Assembly: GCF_003633685.1 (NCBI RefSeq)
Contig: NZ_RBKT01000001.1
Coordinates: forward strand, 5,146,001 to 5,210,000
Direction: 5' to 3'
DNA length: 64,000 bases
Origin: Micromonospora pisi
GTDB taxonomy: Bacteria > Actinomycetota > Actinomycetes > Mycobacteriales > Micromonosporaceae
Shown: positions 33,901-43,409 of the stretch, one piece after another
How positions within the stretch are numbered: position 1 is the first letter of the stretch
How the letters are laid out: each line of letters starts with the position of its first letter
Program-made: the position numbers and the translations under genes
Notes under the pieces: generated by a model
What the model saw: the letters and a program-made list of their open reading frames with translations, nothing else
What the model was told of the DNA's origin: nothing
Database searches by the model: none

Positions 33901-36798
33901 GTCGATGCCGGTCAGGTTCGCCGGGTCGAAGGTCCACCAGTCGTCGGCCTCGATGAAGCCGATGTTCTCGAAGCCGCCAGCGGGGTCGCTGGTCGCCTGC
34001 CGCGCCACACCCGGGTCACCCGAGCTGGTGCTGCCGGCCAGCCGGCCGGTGGCGGAGAAGTACTCCGCCTGCTTGCGCTTCGGCTGGAGCTGCTCGATCG
34101 CCCGCCCGGTCAGGGCGTGCGAACCGCCGGCGCCGCCGCCGTCGGTGTAGACCGCCTCGAACACACCGAAGACGTTCGCCTCGGCGCCGTGCCCGGAGGC
34201 GAGCAGCGTCTGGACCGAACCCTCGCAGCCGGTGTACGACTGCAGGGGGTGCGCGTGCTGGTCGTGGCCGAGGTAGTACTGCAGCACCACCCGGTCACAG
34301 TCGATCGTGCCGTCCTCCGGGTCGGTCACGTTGACCTTGTACTTGACCAGGTCGCCCCACTCGAAGAAGCCGCCGTCCGGCGGGAACTCGATGGCGACCG
34401 TCGGCGCGGTGTTGCCGACCGTGACCGGTATGTTCGCGACCGCGGTCCGCCCCTTCGGGTTGGTGACCGTGAGCTGCGCGTTGTAGTTGCCCGCCGCCGC
34501 GTAGGTGTGCGACGGGTTCGCCTCGGTCGAGGTGGCGTTGTCGCCGAAGTTCCAGGCGTACGTCAGTGCGCCACCGTCCGGGTCACGCGACCCGGCGCTG
34601 GAGAACTGCACCGCCAACGGCGCCGGACCCGACGCGGGCTCGGCGTTTGCCACCGCGATCGGCGACCGCTCACCGGCGATGTAGTCGATCCGGTAGATGC
34701 CCGAGTTGTCGTTGTTGCCGCCGAAGCCGGTACCCCACTCGATCAGGTACAGCGCCCCGTCCGGACCGAACTCGAAGTCCATCGGCCGCAACATGGTCAT
34801 GCCGGTCAGCAGTTGGTTGATGTCGACCAGCGACTTGCCGTCGGCACTGACCTGCATGGTGTACATCTTGTTCTGGTTCCACTCGCCGAGCAGCGCCTTG
34901 CCGTCGTAGTACGCCGGCCACTTCCGCTCCGAGTTCAGGTTCTCGTCGTACCGGTAGACCGGGCCGCCCATCGGCGCACCGCCGCCGCCGATCTCCGGAT
35001 ACAGCGGGTTGCCGCTGTAGTCGAAGTCGACCGTGGCCGAGATGGCCGGCGGCAGGTTGGTCAGACCGGTGTTGTTCGGCGAGTTGTTCACCGGTGCGGC
35101 ACAGTCGAACTTCGCCCCACTCGGCCCGGACGGGAAGGTCCAGTCGTTGTACGCGTAGTTCGCACCGTGGCAGTACGGCCAGCCGTAGTTGCCCGGCGTG
35201 ACGATGTTCCACTCGACCGTGCCCTCAGGACCACGGTTCGGGTTCGCGGCACCGGCGTCCGGTCCGTAGTCACCCACGTACAGGGTGTTGGTCTCCGGGT
35301 CGACGCCGATCCGGAACGGGTTCCGGAAGCCCATCGCGTAGATCTCGGGCTTGGTCTGCGCGGTGCCCGGCGGGAAGAGGTTGCCCACCGGAACGGTGTA
35401 GGTGCCGTCGTTCTCCGGGTGGATCCGGAGCACCTTGCCGCGCAGGTCGTTGGTGTTGCCCGAGGAACGCTGCGCGTCGTAGTCCTGCCGGCCCGGCCGC
35501 TCGTCGATCGGGGTGAAGGAGTCCGACTCGAACGGGTTGGTGTTGTCACCGAGCGCCAGGTACAGGTTCCCCTGGCTGTCGAAGGTGATGCTGCCGCCCG
35601 CGTGGCAGCAGGTGTTGCGCTGCGTCGGGACCTGGAGCACGACCTTCTCGGTGGCCGGGTCGATGGTGTCGCCTTCGACCGTGAACCGGGAGAGGTAGTT
35701 ACGGGCCGCCCCACCGGCGGGGGCGTAGTAGACGTACACCCACTTGTTGGTGGCGAAGCCCGGGTCGAGCTGGATACCGAGCAGGCCGTCCTCGTTGCCG
35801 GTGAAGACCGGCAGGGTGACCGCGGTGACGGTGGTGCCGGTGTCCGGCTTGATGATCTGGATCCGGCCGTCGCGCTCGACGTAGAAGACCCGCCCGTCGG
35901 GGGCGATGTCCAGCTCCATCGGGTTGTTGGTGTTGCTGTCCAGCGACACCTTCTCGAAGCTGCTGGTCTTCGAGGCGCTGCAGTCGGCGTCCACCACACC
36001 CGCGGCGGTCTCGATGCCGCCGAGCAGGTGGGTGAGGAACTCCGGTTCCGCGTACGACTCGTTGGTGTGGCCACCTCCGGTGTACCAGGCACGGCCACCG
36101 TCGTACTCCTGGCACCAGGCGGTCGGGTGGTCGGCGCCCATCGCGCCGGTGCCCGGGGTGTAGCTCCGCTCGTCCAGGCTGGCCAGCACGTGCACGTTCG
36201 CGCGCGGGTTGGTCCGGAAGTTGTACCACTCGTCGAAGCGGGACCACTTGTCCGGCAGCCCGGCCGTGGAGGGGTGCGCCGGGTCCTCGACCTTGACCGT
36301 GGCCTGCTGGTTCGCCGGGTGCGCGTTGAAGTACGCGCCGACCAGTCCGCCGTACCACGGCCAGTTGTACTCGGTGTCGGACGCGGCGTGGACGCCGACG
36401 TAGCCGCCGCCGGCCTTGACGTACCGCTCGAACGACGCCTGCTGGGTGTCGTCGAGCACGTCACCGGTGGTGGAGAGCCAGATCACGGCCTTGTAGTTGG
36501 CGAGATTGGCGTCGTTGAACGCGGTCGCGTCCTCGGTAGCGTCGACGGTGAATCCGTTCGCCGCCCCGAGTTGCTGGATGGCCGCGATGCCGGAGGGAAT
36601 GGAGCCGTGCCGGAACCCGGCGGTCTTGGAGAAGACCAGCACCGAGTACGGATCGGCCGCCGCGGCGGCCGGTGCGGCCTGTGCCGCGGTTGGGGCTGCT
36701 ACGAGTGCGGTCGCCGTCGAGGTGACGGCGACCGCGAGACTCAGCAGCGCATGGCTGAGGGCGCCGCGCATCGCACGGCGCGGGCGAGGTCTTGACAC
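30982..36798 (-). CDS. Secreted ThuA / PQQ-type sugar dehydrogenase multidomain protein
   Basis: A 1,938-residue exported protein, GTG start after AAGGAGAT. Domains in order: signal peptide with twin Arg (about 1-42); ThuA (about 50-275, SVLVFSKTAGFRHGSI); a soluble glucose dehydrogenase/PQQ beta-propeller (about 285-700, with CCHAGGSITFDSQGNLYLALGD and MGFRNPFRIGVDP). Then a PKD domain (about 716-800), a CBM6-like module (about 911-1047), a second PKD (1053-1142) and two lamin G/DUF1349-like modules starting DEFTGTSLDK (about 1153-1344, 1354-1549). Three Ig/OmpL47-like repeats follow, then a C-terminal FIMAH domain (about 1819-1900). It probably binds polysaccharide and oxidises or processes sugars outside the cell; the exact substrate is unknown. 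Domain limits are estimates by eye. Confidence 0.9.
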   Translation of the reverse strand: MSRPRPRRAMRGALSHALLSLAVAVTSTATALVAAPTAAQAAPAAAAADPYSVLVFSKTAGFRHGSIPSGIAAIQQLGAANGFTVDATEDATAFNDANLANYKAVIWLSTTGDVLDDTQQASFERYVKAGGGYVGVHAASDTEYNWPWYGGLVGAYFNAHPANQQATVKVEDPAHPSTAGLPDKWSRFDEWYNFRTNPRANVHVLASLDERSYTPGTGAMGADHPTAWCQEYDGGRAWYTGGGHTNESYAEPEFLTHLLGGIETAAGVVDADCSASKTSSFEKVSLDSNTNNPMELDIAPDGRVFYVERDGRIQIIKPDTGTTVTAVTLPVFTGNEDGLLGIQLDPGFATNKWVYVYYAPAGGAARNYLSRFTVEGDTIDPATEKVVLQVPTQRNTCCHAGGSITFDSQGNLYLALGDNTNPFESDSFTPIDERPGRQDYDAQRSSGNTNDLRGKVLRIHPENDGTYTVPVGNLFPPGTAQTKPEIYAMGFRNPFRIGVDPETNTLYVGDYGPDAGAANPNRGPEGTVEWNIVTPGNYGWPYCHGANYAYNDWTFPSGPSGAKFDCAAPVNNSPNNTGLTNLPPAISATVDFDYSGNPLYPEIGGGGAPMGGPVYRYDENLNSERKWPAYYDGKALLGEWNQNKMYTMQVSADGKSLVDINQLLTGMTMLRPMDFEFGPDGALYLIEWGTGFGGNNDNSGIYRIDYIAGERSPIAVANAEPASGPAPLAVQFSSAGSRDPDGGALTYAWNFGDNATSTEANPSHTYAAAGNYNAQLTVTNPKGRTAVANIPVTVGNTAPTVAIEFPPDGGFFEWGDLVKYKVNVTDPEDGTIDCDRVVLQYYLGHDQHAHPLQSYTGCEGSVQTLLASGHGAEANVFGVFEAVYTDGGGAGGSHALTGRAIEQLQPKRKQAEYFSATGRLAGSTSSGDPGVARQATSDPAGGFENIGFIEADDWWTFDPANLTGIDSLRFRAASAGGGGRIEVRVGAPDGPTVATADVPNTGGWQTYVDVTADVTTPSTVSGPLYFVARNPVGSNGTGAIINVNWVDFLGRGVTDNAPPVVTAAANPTAGVAPVAVAFTSTATDPENDAPFTYAWDFGDGGTANTANANHTYTVAGNFTATLTVTDARGASTSVYVPVQVTAPNTSCFGARSDDFTGTSLDKSRWSTVIRENQLYSVANGNLVLPTAVGDLYSGTNNATNVVLQPAPNGAWQATTKVTLSATANYQQAGLILYGDDANYAKLDLLYGDSRKIEFIRETAGTPRNEAADAIPAPAGLGDTFYVRLISDGTNLTAAFSADGQTFVPVGRSTPIAGIENPKVGLFALNGNTTAPVVDALFDWFQLSPDEPAGPVVPSDEFTGTSLDKCKWNAIVREDPAGYRVTGGGLQIDVPNGDIYGAGGTPPSNFMLQNAPAGDWTIETRIDGSQFNEQYQQGGLIVYGDDDNYLKLDYIADNQAGQPLTRRIEFRSEIAAAVQDPQPNAGDLTQGIWHLRLTKAGTTYTASYSANGTDWTVLGSLTNAAVGATPKFGLFTLGAAQQASKPATFDYFRVGTTVEDSTAPVTTAAVAGTPTGGWYNGATTVTLTATDNAGGSGVAGTEYQLDAGTTWTAYTEPILVSGDGAHQVRFRSTDEAGNAEEAKSVDVKIDATAPVTSATFAPPSDSGWHAGTIPVTLAAQDAGAGVSKLEWSLDGGPWTPYTTAVSVSGDGQHELLYRATDAAGNAETLKSAVLKIDGTKPTVLVSGLADGQLYGDSADVRVSWQAVDPTSGLEATIGTLDGQPYQNNTLQALYDLPLGLHELTVTATDKAGNQTTSSVRFFVTTSFRDMQNLIDRFKATNRLSVKAHKQLTNKLTAVRDSEAAGDDKRAVQQLTAFKALVADTALVTDADVRGVLTRDADAMIVRLGGTATKAGVKANADKPVQGAGRLAEDPTRIKPGGKL

Positions 36799-36910
36799 GA
36801 AGGATCTCCTTCGTCCGATGAGGACAACGGGGGATCCCCGGCCGGCTCGCCGAAGACCGGTTCGGGGGTGTGGGTTTCGCCGGGTTGGCCCGCCGTGGCC
36901 GCACCGCCGA

Positions 36911-36935
36911 AATTTGTCTTGTCGCTGAACAAATT
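36911..36935. promoter_or_regulatory. Putative operator: AATTTGT-N11-ACAAATT
   Basis: Perfect seven-base inverted repeat in an AT-rich patch that stands out from its GC-rich surroundings, about 115 bases before the ThuA/PQQ gene. It overlaps the candidate -10 box on the minus strand, as expected for a repressor site. Sugar-responsive regulators such as ROK proteins use AT-rich sites of this sort, but the binder is not known. Confidence 0.45.
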
Positions 36936-36961
36936 AATGCTGGTCGACGCGGGACGGGCAA
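36933..36961 (-). promoter_or_regulatory. Candidate promoter of the ThuA/PQQ gene
   Basis: On the minus strand TTGCCC (36961-36956) and ATTAAT (36938-36933) are 17 bases apart. The spacing and sequences fit a housekeeping promoter; the start would lie about 130 bases before the gene. Confidence 0.45.
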
Positions 36962-37134
36962 TACAGCAACAAGCCAAATCGGGTAACGGTTGGGTAACCG
37001 AGGTGGATCTTCCGGATAGGACAGACAAAACCGGAGCCCGTTCGACGGCCTTTTGGTCGCTGGCCGAGGGTCACGCCGGGGTGGCGGCGAGTGCGTTCGC
37101 CCGCCCCGACGGGCCCCTGTGACGCGTGACCCTC

Positions 37135-37163
37135 TTGGCGGATCGGGTCCGCCGTCGTAGTGT
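37135..37163 (+). promoter_or_regulatory. Candidate promoter of the thi operon
   Basis: TTGGCG at 37135-37140 and TAGTGT at 37158-37163 with a 17-base spacer, followed a few bases later by the TPP riboswitch. The layout is what a riboswitch-controlled transcript needs. Confidence 0.55.
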
Positions 37164-37177
37164 GGTCGACAAGTAAC

Positions 37178-37266
37178 CCACGGGAGTCCGGTGAACCGGG
37201 CTGAGAGGGGGGCTCGAAGCCCCCGACCGTCGAACCTGATCCGGGTAATGCCGGCGCAGGGAGGAG
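37178..37266 (+). promoter_or_regulatory. TPP riboswitch (THI element)
   Basis: The conserved TPP-aptamer parts are present in order: GGGAGTCC, CTGAGAGG (37201 on), a variable GC hairpin, and ACCTGATCCGGGTAATGCCGGCG (split across 37234-37256). The aptamer's 3' edge runs straight into the ribosome-binding site AGGGAGGAG (37258-37266), seven bases before the thiE GTG. That layout favours control of translation start: TPP binding would hide the site. No separate terminator hairpin is evident. Confidence 0.93.
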
Positions 37267-37273
37267 CGTTGCC

Positions 37274-37918
37274 GTGCCCGCACTGGGACGACTGCATCTC
37301 ATCACCGACACCCGTACCGGGCGTGATCCGATCGCCACGGTACGTGCCGCACTGGCCGTCGCCGGCCCCGAACTCGTGGTCCAGGTACGCGTCGAGGACG
37401 ACGCCACCGACCGCGAGGCGTACGACCTCGCCGGTCGGATCGTCGAACTCTGCACCCCGGCCGGTGCGACCTGCCTGGTCAACGACCGGCTGCACGTGGC
37501 GCTCGCGGTGCACGCCGCCGGAGGGCACGTCGGGGCACTGGACCTGCCGGTCGCGGCCGCCCGGCGGGTGCTCGGGCCGGACGCGCTGCTCGGTGCCACC
37601 GCCCGGGACCCCGCCACCGCCCTCGACGCCGTCGCCGACGGCGCCAGCTACCTCGGTGTCGGCCCCTGTTACGCCACCACCACCAAGGACGGGCTGCCGG
37701 AACCGATCGGGCCGGCAGGTGTCGGACGGGTCGTCGAGGCGGTGGGCGTACCGGTCATCGCGATCGGTGGGGTGACCGCCGAGCGGGTGCCGGCGCTGCT
37801 CGCCGCCGGGGCGTACGGCGTCGCCGTGGTCGGTGCCCTCTCCGGCGCCGCCGACCCCTCCCGGGCCACCACCGAACTGCTCGCCGCACTCGGCCGCACC
37901 GGAGCCCCGACATGTTAG
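37274..37918 (+). CDS. thiE: Thiamine-phosphate synthase (ThiE family)
   Basis: ThiE joins HMP-pyrophosphate and thiazole phosphate to thiamine phosphate. The 214-residue product has the TIM-barrel family pattern: LHLITDT start, VNDRLHVAL, GHVGALDLP (usually G-x-HLGQ-x-D), YATTTKDG and IAIGGVT. The Mg-binding aspartates and the TTTK loop Lys are kept. The usual YREK or FREK block is VRVE here, so a conserved phosphate-contacting Lys is missing. GTG start under the TPP riboswitch; it overlaps thiO by seven bases. Confidence 0.85.
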   Translation: MPALGRLHLITDTRTGRDPIATVRAALAVAGPELVVQVRVEDDATDREAYDLAGRIVELCTPAGATCLVNDRLHVALAVHAAGGHVGALDLPVAAARRVLGPDALLGATARDPATALDAVADGASYLGVGPCYATTTKDGLPEPIGPAGVGRVVEAVGVPVIAIGGVTAERVPALLAAGAYGVAVVGALSGAADPSRATTELLAALGRTGAPTC

Positions 37919-39191
37919 GAGGGGGCCCCTATACAACGGAATCCGATAACAGGGGGCCCTTCCTTACCGCCCGGCGGGCGGATGTGGCGGTGGTGGGGGG
38001 TGGGCCGATCGGGTTGGCCGTGGCGTGGCGGGCGGCGTCGCGGGGGATGCGGGTGCTGCTGCACGACCCCCGTCCCGGCAGCGGGGCCTCCGCGGTGGCG
38101 GCGGGCATGCTCGCCCCGGTCGCCGAGGCATCCTTCGGTGAGGAGGAGCTGACCCGACTGCTGCTCGACTCCGCCGCCCGCTGGCCCGACTTCGCCGTCG
38201 AGGTCGCCGCCGCCGCCGGACTCGCCGGCAGCGCCGAACTGGGTTTCCGCACCGAGGGCACGCTGGTGGTCGGCCGGACCGCCGACGACCTCGCCGAGGC
38301 GCGTCGGCTCTGGTCGTACCAGCAGGGGCTCGGGCTGCCGATCACCGCGCTGAACGCCACCGAACTACACGACCGGGAACCGTTGCTCGCACCCCGCGTA
38401 CGCGGCGGCGCACACGCCCCCGACGACCACCAGGTCGACCCCCGACGGCTGGTCGCCGCCCTGCGTACGGCGGCCGAGAGCGCCGGTGTGGTGTTCGTGC
38501 CGTCGACCGTTCGTGGGCTCGACGAGATCGACGCCGGCACCGTCGTGGTCGCCGCCGGCTGTGGCGCGGCCGAGCTGACCGGGCTGCCGATTCGGCCGGT
38601 GAAGGGACAGATCCTCCGGCTCCGCGCTCCCGGCGGGGAGGCGCCCGGCTTCCGGCACGTGATCCGGGGGTACGCCGACGGCCGCTCGGTCTACCTGGTG
38701 CCCCGGCACGACGGCGAGGTCGTCGTCGGCGCGACCGTCGAGGAGCGCGGCGACACCACGGTCACCGCTGGCGGCGTACGGGACCTGCTCCACGCGGCGA
38801 CCGAACTCGTGCCGGAACTCGCCGAGTACGAACTGGTCGAGGCGGTCGCCGGGCACCGACCCGGTACGCCCGACAACGCCCCGCTCATCGGCCCACTGGC
38901 CGGACGCCCCCAGGTGGTCGTCGCGACCGGGCACTACCGGCACGGCATCCTGCTGACCCCGGTGACCGCGGACCTCGTCGTCGACCTGCTCGCCAGTGGC
39001 GTACCCGATCCGGTGCTGGCCCCGTTCTCCCCGGACCGTTTCGACGGGTACCGGTCGGCACCAGGGCTGACCGGACCCGGGTGGGACGGACCCGAGCTGG
39101 CGGAACCTGGGCTCGCACATCCTGAGCTGGCAAATCGCGAGCTGGCACATCCCGGGCTGGCGGCGTCCGGACCGGCGAGAGAGGAGATCCG

Positions 39192-39195
<4 letters not shown>
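37912..39195 (+). CDS. thiO: Glycine oxidase ThiO
   Basis: ThiO oxidises glycine to the imine needed for thiazole formation, using FAD. The 427-residue product has the dinucleotide-binding motif VVGGGPIGLAVAWRAASRG (about residues 26-44) and the AAGMLAPVAEASF and GHYRHGILLTPVTADLV blocks. The first 20 or so codons are unusual: they lie in an imperfect palindrome rich in GGGGGCCC. The C-terminus also has an odd low-complexity tail of LAxxx repeats (about 380-425). Start ATG at 37912, overlapping thiE; a GTG at 37984 is too late for the fold. Confidence 0.88.
37915..37966. repeat. Imperfect palindrome at the thiE/thiO junction
   Basis: TTAGGAGGGGGCCCCTATAC at the left and CAGGGGGCCCTTCCTTA at the right form an inverted repeat with several mismatches around an AT-richer centre. 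It overlaps the thiE stop and the first codons of thiO. It resembles a small dispersed palindromic element, but no second copy occurs in this window. Confidence 0.55.
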
Positions 39196-40883
<1,688 letters not shown>

Positions 40884-40887
<4 letters not shown>

Positions 40888-41678
40888 CCCCGCCGGTGGT
40901 GCTCACCGTCGCCGGTTCCGATTCCGGTGCCGGGGCCGGCATCCAGGCTGATCTGAAGGTCTTCGCGGCGCTCGGTGTCTACGGGACCTCGGTGATCACC
41001 GCGCTCACGGCACAGAACACCCGTGAGGTACGCGCGGTCCTGCCGACCCCGGCCGACCTGGTCACCGCACAGCTCGATGCGGTCCTGACCGACCTGCCCG
41101 TACAGGCGACCAAGACCGGCATGCTCGGCACCGAGTCGGTCGCGGACACGGTGGCGGCACACGCCCGCGCCGGGCTGCTGCCGAACCTGGTGGTCGATCC
41201 GGTGCTCGTCTCGACCAGCGGGCACCGGCTCGGCGTGGTCGCCGCGGTGGAGCGGCTGCTGCCGTACGCGCTGGTCGTGACGCCGAACCGGGAGGAGGCC
41301 GCGGCGCTCGTCGGACGCCCGGTGACCACGGTCGACGAGATGATCGCCGCCGCCGCGCAGATCGCCGCACGAGGTCCCCGTCACGTGGTGGTCACCGGCG
41401 GCGGTGACGAGGACACCGGTGCGGGCGAGGCGGTGGACGTCCACTGGACCGACGGCGAGCCCAGGCTGCTCCCCGGGGCCTGGGTGGCCACCCGCAACAC
41501 CCACGGCACCGGCTGCTCCTTCTCGGCCGCGATCGCGGCCCGGATCGCGCTCGGTGACGAGGTGCCGGCCGCGGTTGTCTTCGCCAAGGAGTACGTCGCC
41601 CGCGCGCTCGCCGGTGGGCGCGACTGGAAGTTGGGCACCGGCCATGGACCGCTGGACCACTTCGGTTGGTCCCGCTGA
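40884..41678 (+). CDS. thiD: HMP/HMP-phosphate kinase ThiD
   Basis: ThiD phosphorylates HMP and HMP phosphate to HMP pyrophosphate. The 264-residue ribokinase-fold product starts [19 protein letters not shown], has TALTAQNT, and ends with the anion-hole motif [18 protein letters not shown] start overlapping the previous gene by four bases. thiC follows after 18 bases. Confidence 0.96.
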
Positions 41679-43289
<1,611 letters not shown>

Positions 43290-43336
43290 CCTACCGCCCT
43301 CCGCGGCATCGTCCCCGCTCCGCCGCCCGTTGAGTT

Positions 43337-43390
43337 GATCATGAAGTTGGCGCGTCTCCCGGTCACGGAAGACGCGCCAACTTCATGATC
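43337..43390. repeat. Perfect inverted repeat after thiC
   Basis: Twenty-base perfect arms (GATCATGAAGTTGGCGCGTC and its complement) with a 14-base loop, between the ends of convergent thiC and the membrane protein gene. It can act as a two-way terminator. The AT-rich ATCATGAAGTT outer arms differ from the other, GC-only terminators here and may belong to a dispersed repeat. Confidence 0.8.
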
Positions 43391-43409
43391 GATCGAGGTA
43401 CGGGTGGGG

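Noticed and set aside
30244-36795. A 2,183-codon open frame on the + strand opposite the ThuA/PQQ gene
   Set aside because: It has Arg/Val/Gly-rich composition with no domains. It is the mirror frame of a GC-rich gene whose minus-strand protein has clear domains.
39070-39190. Pentapeptide-repeat domain at the ThiO C-terminus
   Set aside because: The period is five residues, but the A-(D/N)-L-x-x register is wrong; it is better seen as a simple tandem repeat.
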